Assembly (NCBI GenBank): GCA_009760855.2 | Contig: WPIO01000009.1 | Coordinates: 6,466,501 to 6,530,500, forward strand | Source of the DNA: Cristatella mucedo | Lineage: Eukaryota; Bryozoa; Phylactolaemata; Cristatellidae | Reading direction: 5' to 3' | DNA length: 64,000 nt | In this document: positions 22,765 to 33,409 of the stretch, piece after piece | How positions within the stretch are numbered: the stretch's first letter is position 1 | How the letters are laid out: every line of letters starts with the position of its first letter | Notes under the pieces: generated by a model | Database searches by the model: none | What the model saw: only the letters and a program-made list of their open reading frames with translations | What the model was told of the DNA's origin: nothing | Program-made: the position numbers and the translations under genes

Positions 22765-23965
22765 TGGGCACTTGTGTTGTAGTGTGTACCGTGACACCTC
22801 GTTCATCGGCCAATGCTTATCTGAGCACGATTGCTGATTCACGAATCGTATGATGTCTTACTGCTTAACAATGAAGGAATCGATTGTTTCAGCCCTTACA
22901 ATGTCTTTCAGCTGTGAATGCAATATTTCTCACTGATACATTTTCTGCGTCAGCATGCAACCTTGCGAAGGATGGGGGTTCAAAGTAGGTATGGTAAACT
23001 TCATTCACGGTAAACTTACTTAAATTGTCTTTATATAGGCTAGAATTGTTGACGAGTGGCATGACAATGGTCGTTTTCAGAGGGTAAGGGATTTCGCTGG
23101 TAACCATGGACATATTTGCAGTATCTCTTGCGGTTGGCTACATTAGGTCTATGCATCTCTTAAGAAAAACTGTTGACACATGACCTACAGGACTAGCAGT
23201 CTTTTTAGCCCGGGAGACAAGTTCAACAACAGGTTCAGTAGAGACAGGGACAAAGAAGAAGAAGGCGTGAAAGAAGAGCAGCGGCGGCCAGCGCTGCCTA
23301 TGGGCAAGGCCTGCAGCGAGATATGGGCTGCAGGCCTGCTGCTGGGACGATTTTGAGGTGAACGAGTGGCCTAGTTTATTCTATCTTGTTTACGAAGATG
23401 CGAAGAAACGCTACGCAAAGTCATCGTTGGAATCACTTGGCTTGTCTGGGAGCGATTAAGAAGATGGTCGGTAGCAGACAAGGACACTTTTGGGTTTGAT
23501 CTGCGATTTCACTACTTTGCCACAGAATTAGGACACGTCCTTAGCTAAAAATGGATCGCTGCGACCTTCATTAATATTTAACTACCAACTGGTTGACAGT
23601 GAGCCCCGACTTTTCGTTGGCCTTCTCCCCGAGTCTACTGCTAGTGTTTCTTGCTCATTTGTGTCAGCCGTAAACCAAAGATTGTCTCTGCAGGGAGAGA
23701 TCTGTCGTGCCCCGGATACAAACTCACCAGTGACGTCGGCTAGCCACTAGTTGCAGGATTGCATCAAGGATGAAAGGTCAGTGGGAGAGTCAAACGGAAG
23801 GGCAGAGGATGCATGTCTGCTGCCGACAGCGTCAATCTCTACGTTGCATCGGCCCAGGGTTTTAGCGTGGTGGTAGCTAAAGGCGAGCATCTAAACCCCT
23901 GCAAAATTACGGCAGTATAAGGTATAGCAGCAACTGGCAACCATGGCTCATCACCATTTTGAGAC
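22765..23965. other. No gene recognised
   Basis: No open frame over 75 codons with identifiable content. Part of 22880-23230 resembles a very degenerate LINE in reverse orientation, but the similarity is too weak to annotate. Confidence 0.3.
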
Positions 23966-23975
23966 GGTACTGCTT

Positions 23976-25043
23976 TTAATAATAATAATAATAATATTGC
24001 ACTTGATAAAGCGTCCTCAGAGAACTTAATCTCTTTCTAGGCGCTTTACATTTGCTGCAAAGTGATACGCAATAGAATAGTAAGTAAAATCATGCTTGAA
24101 AAACAAACAAAATGAATAACATGGTTAGGGGTTACATGCACTGGGTCAGCATGCAAATGTGGTTAGTGGCAGCATGAACAGTGTCAGCACGCATAAGCAC
24201 ATCGAGGACGAATCACAAGGACCCACTAAATGCTGTCCTAAATAGGTATGTTTTTAAGTTTCTTTTAAATGTGGTCAGGTCAGGGGATGTTCTGATGCAG
24301 GTCGGGAGGGAGTTCCAGGCTGTGGGAGCATACGAGCTAAATGCACGGTCTCCAAAGGATTTAAGGTTTGTACGAGGTATTTCTAGACTGTTGGATTCCG
24401 AAAAGCGAGTGGTACGATGCTTTGCCTGATGGGGTAGTATCTCTGAAAGATAGGCTGGAGCCATAGAATGAAGAGACCTAAAAGTGAGCGACAAAACCTT
24501 GAAGTCAATCCGATGCTTGACTGGTAACCAGTGCAGGTCGGCGAGAAGTGGAGTAATGTGGCAACTGCGATGCTTACGACAGACAAGCCTAGCTGCAGAG
24601 TTTTGCACCAGCTGCAATCGCCTGATCGCACATGCTGGTAGGCCAGTAAGCAGTGAGTTGCAGAAGTCGAGACGAAATGTCACGAATGCATGGACCAACT
24701 TGGACGTGGTATCCTTATCTAAACAAGCCCTAATTTTAGCAATGTTATGAAGCTGAAAATAGGCTGATTTGACTGTGGAGCTGATGTGGTCGTCTAACGA
24801 GAGGTCGCTTTGGAATATGACACCTAGATTTCGAGCTGTTGCAACTGGAGATATGCTGGCAGAGCCAATTTTGAAAGTCAGCCTTTCCAATTTCTGAATA
24901 ACACTAGGTTTGCCCATAACTAGTAAGTTAGTTTTATCATCGTTTAGTTTTAGAAAATTTGCTGCCATCCATGATCGGATGTCATCAATGCATGCAGCAA
25001 GTGAGTTGAGAGAATTTGAGGTGCTCGAAGGCTGGGAGGGATT
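23976..25043 (-). mobile_element. LINE-A copy with intact C-terminal frame
   Basis: A minus-strand frame of 251 codons (24968-24213) without stops: WMAANFLKLNDDKTNLLVMG, ARNLGVIFQSDLSLDDHISS, SAYFQLHNIAKIRACLDKDT, FRLDFCNSLLTGLP, LHWLPVKHRIDFKVLSLTFR, AWNSLPTCIRTSPDLTTFKR, TYLFRTAFSGSL. Upstream it is cut at about 25043, just after the YADD region would have been. The 3' end has an ATT-repeat tail. A recent insertion judged by the open frame. Confidence 0.92.
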
Positions 25044-25499
25044 TTAGTTGATTGGATACTCTGGGTGGACTTAAGGCTGATTACAAGCTCTGCCACCTTC
25101 GCTTTTTTAACTACAATCCCGCATTTGCACGCTCTATCGTGTGTACCCAACTAAAGGATGCCCATACCGAGCTGGTTCCATTCGCTCGATCCATTGCAAT
25201 ATCGACCGAATGGCTGGGTGGCAGCCAGTTCAATATCGCATGTCCGAACAGCACGGCTGTCGGGTCATACGAATAACTTTGATACACTGCGACACAGTTG
25301 CCATTTGCACAATAGAATTAAGAAAACTGAAATTTTGATTGCAAATTACACAGAATGGTTTAATTGGTTTACCTGCTAAATTGTATGCAATCCTGCCTGT
25401 GGTTTCTTGTGCTGTCGCCTCAAATGACTTTCCGTCCAGCCTTTTAACACGTTCGAACGGCGATACAGCCGTTATTTCAACAAAATGCGTCGCGTGCCT

Positions 25500-25920
25500 G
25501 CAGCTTTGATAATATTAATATACTAATAATACACTTGATAAAGCGTGTGGTTTGATTATATACAGGCCGGTACCGCTCCTATCCTAAACAGCTTAGGGAG
25601 CATCACCGAGAGGCACCTGTGCACAGCTGTGGTCTGCTTCTAATGAGGCTCGGACACAGGTCGATAACCCGCTGGTGAACAGATGGTGGATCCACCATCG
25701 GGGTCGGCCAATGCGCAACCGTGGTCGAGGAGAGAACACTCGAGTGGGAGAGAGGGGCAAAGGAAGTCGTGCTCCCCTCCGGTCTGTGAGTCTTATAATA
25801 AACCGTTGGTGCTGGTACTGTGCCAGCGTTCTGTATGCTGTGAGAACCAAACGACAAAGCGCCTTCGGAGAACGCGATCTCTTTCTAGGCGCTTTACATT
25901 TGATTGTATATTATAGCAAA
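25500..25920 (-). mobile_element. LINE-A 3' tail, interrupted by a solo LTR
   Basis: ACTAATAATACACTTGATAA ends at AAGCG (25541-25545). The LINE-A tail resumes at 25857 with AAGCGCCTTCGGAGAACGCG, then CTTTCTAGGCGCTTTACATT. Removing 25546-25861 restores the family sequence. Confidence 0.85.
25546..25856 (+). mobile_element. Solo LTR, 311 bp, with 5-bp target duplication
   Basis: Begins TGTGGTTTG and ends CCAAACGACA, i.e. TG...CA termini with an imperfect short inverted repeat. It is bounded by the direct repeat AAGCG on both sides. A polyadenylation-type AATAAA lies at about 25797, about 60 bp from the right end, and a TATATA lies near the left end, supporting plus orientation. A perfect 16-bp palindrome ATGGTGGATCCACCAT sits at 25683. 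No internal retrotransposon genes accompany it, as expected after LTR-LTR recombination. Confidence 0.85.
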
Positions 25921-25924
25921 CGAT

Positions 25925-27840
25925 TTTCCTGATTTACCCATCCACTGCCACGTGATTGTGCTGTCGCGTTCTCATGCTATGGACCACTCCCGACTGCTGG
26001 TTCTATGCTCTTGGTGGGCATCGGAAGGTAGCGTAGACTAAGGAGTTTCGTGCGAAATTCTTCTTACGAGGGTGTCGAGTTTGTTCATTCCAGCAGACCG
26101 AGTTACCATGCTTGATTTTGCTGAAGGGAATTTTCACTGAATGTTATTTGTAGGCGCACTACGTTGCCGCGCGCCTGGTACAGTGTTAAAATTGAAAACT
26201 TCTCTCAAACAAAGCTACGACAAACGAACTGGCCTGGTCCAATCTCAAGGGCGCTATTGCGGCGAAATATCGTCCCGTATATAGGTCACCAGCCTGTATG
26301 GCTGGACGTGACCCACAGACTGAGGGCCTGAACAGCTTAGACCGTGACTAGCGGTGGTGGTTCGGGCTTCCAGCGGCCGCTGCAAAAAACCCGATACCCC
26401 CAGTCATCGCTCCGATGGGGGTCGACTCCTTAACCGGAAGTGACTCCTGCTTCTACCATGGACCGTCATAGGTCGCTATAGCTACTCGGCATCTCGTTAA
26501 TTTGACATCGGCAGTAAAACTAAGAAAATGTGCGCTTCTAGAAAGCATTGGTTTTTCCTCATTCCAACAATCTCGAATCTGCCGACAGACTTTGCTTAAA
26601 TGAAGCACGATCTTGGGCAAATTACGACCGCCCTGCGCTAACAAAGATTTCAGCATAATTATGATGCAAAGCTCACTCGTCAGCAGACAGCCAGGCTTGC
26701 AGTATGGCATGTATGGTAAGCAGCGCTGCACCTGACCACAGAAGAGGTTACGTTTGACTTCGTACGGTACTTACTGCTGCTGAATATTCGTACAGTGACG
26801 CTGGCATCGAAAATGCTGCCGGTACTGTGAACCACATCAGCTCCGACTGCCATTACCAGCTACTCCAAAACTAGTCTCCGCCTGTGGCAATACCTGCCAT
26901 CGATGTGCTTGAGGATCATGCAGTTGACCTGCAGACGGCGGACAGCGAGCAGCTCACGCTTTGATTGCATTCTAGACAATTCTCCCGTATTCTCATATTG
27001 CCGATTGCTTCGGCGGCGTCGCGGTGCACACGGCGGCAGCGCGTCGTTGTGGCGTGCAATACTAATGCGATTCACACGGTAGACGATGCAAGATTACGCC
27101 TTCGACCAAACTACGGCTAGGTCGTCAAATAGTGAGTCGCGGAATGAGCAGCAGCTGCTGCTCATCCGCTTACGCGAGTGTGAGCCAATCTCTGCGGACT
27201 TCCAATTCCGTCAGGAGTAGAATAAAAGGCTAGGAGTCCCTAATACTTTTAAGGTAATAATAGTAGCATACAGGATCCATGTTACCTTTCCTTACTAAAA
27301 ACCCAGAGTCACCAGCAGCACACTCCGTGCGGTGCCTTGAGAAGCCAAGGCGGCCAGCCTAGGCTCAACAAGAGGCCAGCATGAGCTCAGAAAGCTGAGA
27401 AGACTAAGCTCAGTTTAAGCGAATAAAAGTCTGCGTTTAGCTGCTCTCGAGAGCAGTCATTAATATATAAAAAAACACGATGCATTCCTTACCGAAATAA
27501 AAAGCTCGCACCTATGTCCTTCCTTTTCATGTAGTCGTTGATGTCAACGGAAGCGAAATTTTGACAAAAGCAACCGAACCAATTTTCTTTTTATGCCATA
27601 GAACTTTAATTAAATTTCTTAATTCCTTTACCGGGAGCAGTCATTTTAAGCAGCTGCAGTTAAATCTGAGGCTGAGGGTGCACCATAGTCACTATAGCTG
27701 GAAACTTCATTCAATAAAACCAGGTGATTCTGTATTTGCTGTCTCCTTTGGGACAACCAGCAATTTGAGTCTTTTAAGCAAAACCAATTATCGTGCAGCT
27801 TGTTGCCATTTTACCTATACACCATTAATTGTTGTATATG
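25925..27840. other. No gene assigned
   Basis: Minus-strand frames at 26731-26453 (92 codons; KSLLAQGGRNLPKIVLHLSK, then a stretch rich in Cys and Leu) and 27075-26860 (71 codons) have protein-like composition but no family I recognise and no confident splice sites. Confidence 0.3.
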
Positions 27841-27984
27841 CTGAGCTGGTTTGGCCCGGTGGTTAAAATACTCGCCCCGACCAAGGTTTGACAGAGGACT
27901 TGGGTTCGAATCCTTCGGCATACGTGAAGTGCCTCGATAGAGATTAAATTCTCTTAGGGCGCTACGCGAATGAACTAGATTTTT
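27841..27984 (+). mobile_element. SINE-1 copy
   Basis: Head GCTGGTTTGGCCCGGTGG, consensus-quality box B GGGTTCGAATCC, tail AGAGATTAAATTCTCT then AGGGCGCTACGCGAATGAA. Confidence 0.88.
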
Positions 27985-27989
27985 ATATT

Positions 27990-28985
27990 CTCTCCAAGAG
28001 TAGCGTCCTTACCAAACACCCATACTTCAGTAACGTGTACATTATACTGATCTCCATAAATTTACTGCGGCAAATTAACGTTCACATTCAAGCCATCCAC
28101 TACTGACTACATAACTAAGGTAATCTCCGAGCCTAAGAAGATTACACTGTTCCGCTGCCACGCTTTCCTAATATTCAAAACCATTTTTTGCCTTCGATCT
28201 CGTTTTGTGCGTCTATCGCAAGGTTTTTGATAGGACGCTCTTGAGGACGAGAACACTAGACTAGGGGAGCTTATGCCAATTTCGCCCAATCTCCCTACCG
28301 TATTTCATTTCAAGCACAGTGGAAAAAATTGGCTGATTTTATTCATCCTGTCATCAGAAGTTGGAAATCTGGATAGTGAATTTTAGCCAAGTTTTACGAA
28401 CGAACACTAGCTTGTCAGTATTGAGTTGGGTGTAATACGACCTTGTCAGGAATGCACACTTGCCTGCTTGTGTTGTTGATTATTCGGCTATTTGGTACCA
28501 GCCAATACTACTAGATCCTTCTTGAGTGCATTTTAACTCACCTACGCATTACAGATCCTGTACTGTGTTACAATTTATTACCTGTTTCAGTTGAATGCAT
28601 CGGAGCTTTTCAATAAATAAGAAGCAGTTACCCGAAGTGCCTCAAAAGTACAGTTACTCTGGGCTCAGTTCTTGGCTCTTTTTATTGTTTCTCCACTGTT
28701 ATTTTCACTTTCTCCCGCTGGCTGATTACGCCTCAAAGCCTCCAATTTGGACTTGTATTTCTCTAAAAATAACGCCCGGGTGAATTAAGTTTAGCGTCGA
28801 TCTCTTCCTGCGGTCCTTAACTCTCTTGAGTCACTTACAGCAGGCACAGATGACAGACAAACTTGGATTGCAGCAGTATTTTTTTAAATTAAATGCCAAT
28901 TTCAGATCTTACTCTTTGTACGATAGCATTGTGTTTCTCGGACTTTGGAATCGCCTTAACAATTAATAAACACTACGCCTTTTTA
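27990..28985. other. No gene recognised
   Basis: AT-rich. A faint LINE-A remnant may lie at 28770-28960 (ACAGATGACAGACAAACTTG ... ATTAAATGCC), below annotation strength. Confidence 0.3.
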
Positions 28986-29019
28986 AAGCATCGACTTGGA
29001 ATATGGCTGATATGTTTTT

Positions 29020-30245
29020 AAGTCACCGTTTACTGAACTACCAAAACTTATTAATAAGATTATAGATACTTCAAACCTTGCTACGAAGTTCCAGTCTAGT
29101 TTTAGAGCTATTCACTCCACAGAGTCAGCTATGCTTCGGGTGTATAACGACCTACTTAAGGATGCAGACTTAGGTAGAGTATCTCTGCTTTGGTTTGCTC
29201 AATCTTTCTGCAGCTTTTGATACCATCGATCACCAAGTCGTTCTTGAGCGCCTCTCATCTCGCCTGGGCGTCACTGGCACTGCTTTGCAATGGTTTATGC
29301 AGGTCCTATCTCAATGGGAGAGATGAGTATTGATGTGAATGGACTAAGATCATCCGAGGAACTTCTGAAATATTGGGTACCTCAAGGCTCTGTGCTTGGT
29401 CCTGCTCTTTTTACGGTTTATACTCTTCCTCTTGCTGATGAGATAGCCAAGCACAATCTAGGCTTTCACTTCTATGCAGATGACAATCAGTTGTAACTTT
29501 GCTTTGACCCCTCCCAGCCCTCGAGTGCATCGAAGTCTCTCAACCCGCTTGATGCATGCATCGACGACATCCGCACATGGATGGCAGAAAACTCTCTTAA
29601 ATTGAATGATGATAGAACCAACTTACTAGTTGTGGGCAAACCAAGCGTGATTCAGAAATTGAAAAGGGTACCTCTCATGATCTGCTCAACCAACATCTCT
29701 CCTGTTGAATCTGCACGAAATCTGGGTGACATATTCCAAAGTGACCTTTCATTTGACTACCACATCAGCTCCACAGTGAATTCTGCCTACTTTCAGCTAC
29801 ATAAAATTGCTAAAATTCGAGATTTGTATACAGGAAAACCACATTTAAATTGACCCGTGCATCTAATTGTTTATCTATACCTCGTACAAACCTCTAATCC
29901 TTTGGAGACCGTAGCTTAAGTTCGTATGATCCCAAAGCCTGGAATTCACTTCCGATTTGCGTCACGACATCTCCTGACTTGACTAAATTTAAAAAGAAGC
30001 TAAAACGCATCTATTTAGGATAGCATTTTGTGGGTTTCTGTGATTAGACCTTAAGCGCTAATGCGTGCTGAAACTGCACATACTGCCACTAACCAAGCTT
30101 GCATGTCACCCCTAAACATGTTATGTTGTTTATCAATCATGATATTACTCGCCATTCAATCGCGTTTCCCTTTGCAGCAAATGTAAAGCGCCTAGAAAGA
30201 GATTGAGTTCTCTGAGGGCGCTTTATCAAGTGCATTATTATCATT
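29020..30245 (+). mobile_element. LINE-A copy
   Basis: Plus-strand remnants of motif A in shifting frames ([20 protein letters not shown]), then STGVPQ-type [20 protein letters not shown] and [10 protein letters not shown] followed at once by TAA. A second open part covers WMAENSLKLNDDRTNLLVVG to the FQLHKIAKI region. The C-terminal part is decayed. The 3' hairpin at 30185-30230 and ATT tail are well kept. Confidence 0.88.
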
Positions 30246-30352
30246 AAAAGTGTATGAGGCAGAACTGCGCGGCAACGGATGCCGGCAAGATGGTGTGCGC
30301 CGATTCAACGCCGAACGGATAGCGGAAAATGCATCAAATGTGCATAAAGTCC

Positions 30353-30430
30353 ACGCACACACACACACACACATGCACGCACACGCATGCATATGCACAC
30401 ACACATGCACACACACATGCACACACACAG
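30353..30430. repeat. (CA)n microsatellite
   Basis: CA tract with GCACAC and CATGCA variants. Confidence 0.9.
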
Positions 30431-30765
30431 AATTCCAATTCCACTCGCGCTACGGACAAAACAAACTTATAACAGGCTTTGAACAGGTATTATCTGTCTC
30501 AGATACCGAGCTCGACGCTCGACGTCTGAACTGCCGAGCTCGGGGAGTTTGCGTGCGTCAGTAAAAGAGAGTCGCACTTGATGAACCATATGAGGAAGTA
30601 TAAGTAAAGCAGTTACCTGAAATCTGGATGGGTAAATAGATGGGCATACGAGGTAGGCCTCAGGCTTCACGAGAGTGACGTGAGATGTGAAAAGTCAACC
30701 TCACCAGTATCCTTGTGACTAATGTGCAAATACATACAGAGTGTATTTATAAAAAAAAAATATAT

Positions 30766-30768
<3 letters not shown>

Positions 30769-30804
<36 letters not shown>
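30769..30804. repeat. (TA)n microsatellite
   Basis: Uninterrupted TA tract, preceded by an A-run at 30752. Confidence 0.9.
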
Positions 30805-30806
<2 letters not shown>

Positions 30807-30954
30807 ATATTTGTGCATATACAAACTTTCTACGTGTTTTGACATTGGCTGCCATGTGTCTGTGACTTGTGACCGGCAACCGTCTATGACCTGGACGCGA
30901 GCTTAACAATTAGACAGCAGGGCGTAGCGAACCCACCGTGACGCTTTTAACTGA

Positions 30955-31035
30955 AGGTCCGCTTAGGCTGTGAGTAGGCTATTGAAAACCAGCCAGAGTA
31001 GCGCCCACTTATTCTTTGTGGCTTTACATTATAAT
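30955..31035 (+). mobile_element. LINE-B 3' end fragment
   Basis: CCGCTTAGGCTGTGAGTAGG ... TTCTTTGTGGCTTTACATTA; the family 3' end only. Confidence 0.65.
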
Positions 31036-31214
31036 TAGCGAATTACAATGGCAACATTAATTAAATGAAAATGATTACAATTGCCGAGAGGGGATGTCAC
31101 AAATGGATTGACAAATTTGGCTTCGGCATTGTGATTATTCCAAAATACAGATCTATCGTGGCCGGCCAGACTTGGTACGGAAAACATTTCGCGTCGAGCG
31201 GGAATGGAACCCGC

Positions 31215-31320
31215 AAGCCCAGTCGAGCTTCCTTTGCAGCAAATGTAAATTGCCTGGAAAGAGATTGAGTTCTCTGAGAGCGCTATAACAAAATGTATAG
31301 TTACTATTATTACTATCATT
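31215..31320 (+). mobile_element. LINE-A 3' tail fragment
   Basis: TTTGCAGCAAATGTAAATTG, the AAAGAGATTGAGTTCTCT hairpin arm and a TATTATTACTATCATTA tail. Confidence 0.8.
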
Positions 31321-31632
31321 AATCTCTGGGTTACGAGTCCAGCGCTGTAATGATAGGAAGGCATGCGGGAGGCCGGCCAACGGGCTTGGGACCTCCGTCC
31401 CCCGGCCTAAGCGACGAGCGTGTATAGGCGGCCAGGCCGCACTCTGTTTCTCCTTGCCGCGATTGGCCGCCGCCTCAGCTCAATCAAGGTCACGGTCACG
31501 GCTCATCCTTACCTTACTCTTGGCTACGTGCGTGCACAATTTTTATGGTTCTCTTTATTTTACCTGCAGCGCACTATACTTTTCAATACACAGAGGAGTG
31601 ACGCAATGGCGCTTCTCGTGTCACGCTTTTAG

Positions 31633-31880
31633 GCGCGGACGCGCCGCCGTCCGTGGCCGCGGGAGCTGCGTACGCTCTCGCGTGCTTGTCTCTCCTCGTG
31701 GCGGCGTGTCTGTACTACGGATACGATGTGCGCTGTGGAAAATGTAAGAAAGATGGCGGCCAAGAGGACGCGCCGTCGTCGTCCGATTTCATCGAAATAT
31801 CAGCGGCGGACGTTGCGTCGCGTGCCGCTCAGTCACCCAGAGAGCAGCCGTCGGCACCAAGTGCGCCGATCAACGGCGAG
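31633..31880 (+). CDS. Unidentified exon with one membrane segment
   Basis: Bounded by a pyrimidine-rich acceptor (CGCTTTTAG) and a strong donor (GGCGAG|GTACGTAAG). It is 248 nt with two bases completing an upstream codon and ends in phase 0. The 82 codons read ADAPPSVAAGAAYALACLSL, LVAACLYYGYDVRCGKCKKD, then a hydrophilic part rich in Ser, Pro, Glu and Ala. The span AAYALACLSLLVAACLYYGY is a good membrane helix, with a Lys/Cys-rich flank (RCGKCKK) typical of the cytoplasmic side, and an acidic SSSDFIEISAADV segment. It looks like the membrane and juxtamembrane exon of a single-pass protein. I do not recognise the gene; neighbouring exons were not found. Confidence 0.6.
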
Positions 31881-32102
31881 GTACGTAAGCGGAGCATTGG
31901 CTCGTCGCATTTCGCCGACTCACTTCTCAACGAGGGTGACTAAGGACTAAGCAAGAGCTCAAGAGCAACTTTCAGAGACTCTAAAGACACGTGCCGTGCC
32001 GTGTCTGTGCGCCGTTTATGAGAAGTCACAGTAGCTCTAGCTGATTTAACCGTCGCGCTCGTATAGCGGCAGAAGCAGCGCCTTAGCATCTATCGCCAGC
32101 GC

Positions 32103-32205
32103 TTGCACTGGGCAGCAAAGGATTGCCCGCAGCAGGACTCGAACTGACGGCACGGGTCGTGAAGAGCGAGCATCTTACCCTCAAGGGGGGGGGGTGGGGG
32201 CAAAG
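32103..32205 (-). mobile_element. tRNA-like SINE relic
   Basis: The complement contains a box-B-like GTTCGAGTCCTGC and GGGCAATCC; followed by a G-run at 32185. SINE-2-like but diverged. Confidence 0.5.
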
Positions 32206-32564
32206 ACCCAGGGGGCAAGCGAGCGCTTTAATTTTGTCAGCCGCATCAGCTATCGGAGGACCGACCGCGTTTCGAGAAAGCGTTGGAATTAGAGGCTAGC
32301 GACGGTGATTAAAACTTTCCCGCTTTAAATAGCTCAGAACGTCGGACTTGGAAGCCTGAGCTCTCAGTCTTGCTAACTAGCTGAACTTGCTGAACCAGCG
32401 GCGAGCGGCTCGTAGGCCGCTGGTTCAGCGTGACTCGCTGCTGCTGCTGGCGCTCGGCGCTTGCTGGAGGATTGCAGCAACTTCTTTTCGTTCACAGAAT
32501 CCTAACTATGCGCTGCTCACTAAGCTACCCGTAAAGCGCATTGAAGTACGGTAAGGTCAATAGT

Positions 32565-32770
32565 AATAATAATAGCAATAGAAAGATATAGAAATTAGGC
32601 CCTAGGCGAACTAAATATTTTTTCTTGACTCTCCGCATAAGCGGGGAAAGGAAGCATGACAATTGGATAGCGATAGCACTGCGACAATTTCAGCGCGCAC
32701 AGAAGCCCGCAAAAGGCAATGCCCTTGTAGGTTAGCTGATTCATTAACAGCCCTCTCTACATTGCGCGGC
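32565..32770 (-). mobile_element. Possible degenerate LINE-A tail
   Basis: AATAATAATAGCAATAG is followed by a weak match to the hairpin complement (GGCCCTAGGCGAACTAAA) and GGAAGCATGACAATTGGATA, which resembles the 3' UTR of the old LINE-A at 17.4 kb. Confidence 0.4.
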
Positions 32771-32811
32771 AGATGAGCCTTGCCTGCTATCGCCTCGCTG
32801 GCTACGAGCAA

Positions 32812-32900
32812 TGCAGGGTTGCCAATGGCAGGACTCGAACCTCCCCCCCCCCGACTAGAGTCGCGAAAGGCGAGCCCCCTTACCCCGTGGGCCGTGATCT
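32812..32900 (-). mobile_element. tRNA-like SINE relic
   Basis: Complement shows GGTTCGAGTCCTGCC (box B) and GGCAACC; a C-run at 32845 interrupts the head. Confidence 0.5.
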
Positions 32901-32911
32901 GAGTCTCGATT

Positions 32912-33073
32912 TATGGCTCACTTTATTTTTTTTGCTGCTTACCTCACTTTTCAATACACAGCGGAGTAACGCAACGACGGACGTCTCACGCTTTTAGGTG
33001 CGGACGCGCCGCCGTCCGTGGCCGCGGGAGCTGCGTACGCTCTCGCGTGCTTGTCTCTCCTCGTGGCCGCGTT
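32912..33073 (+). repeat. Partial duplicate of the 31.6-kb membrane exon and its 5' intron
   Basis: About 160 bp matches 31545-31709. The intron part (TTTTCAATACACAG, then CACGCTTTTAG) and the first ~75 nt of exon (VAAGAAYALACLSLLVAA) are kept, then similarity stops abruptly. In the copy the frame continues for about 75 unrelated codons with no matching donor. This looks like a truncated exon duplication. Confidence 0.85.
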
Positions 33074-33344
33074 TAAAGAGACATTTCACAGGCACGCCCA
33101 GCGACCACTTCGCGAAGCGGTCGAGCTCGGCGCAAGTCGAGCTGTGCTGTGCGTGCCTGTTGCTTCTCGGCCACCAGTGTGTGACGCCCCGCTCTCGGCG
33201 GGTGGTTGGGCGGTTGGCTCGGTGCGGTCTTTGATGTGGGCGTGTGGCCCACCACGGTGGCTCACCGCGGATGCACTCCCTTATCTGTGGCGAGTCAGCC
33301 CCTAGCTCATACACGTACCCGCTGGGGGAATACAGATTTGAGTC

Positions 33345-33405
33345 TCGTTCACCGCTCACGTTCGCCCGCTCGTGTCTTCGTGTCTCCGTGAGACTCCACC
33401 AGCGC
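33345..33405 (+). repeat. Shared GAGTCTCGTT...GACTCCAC block, copy 1
   Basis: GAGTCTCGTTCACCGCTCAC ... GTGTCTCCGTGAGACTCCAC. The diverged second copy is at 36748-36808, preceded there by AATAAA. The block resembles an LTR 3' end. Confidence 0.5.
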
Positions 33406-33409
33406 TGCT

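Noticed and set aside
26220-26460. Structured RNA around the CCCCCAGTC...GATGGGGG hairpin
   Set aside because: A single hairpin of ordinary length; no known RNA family features could be identified.
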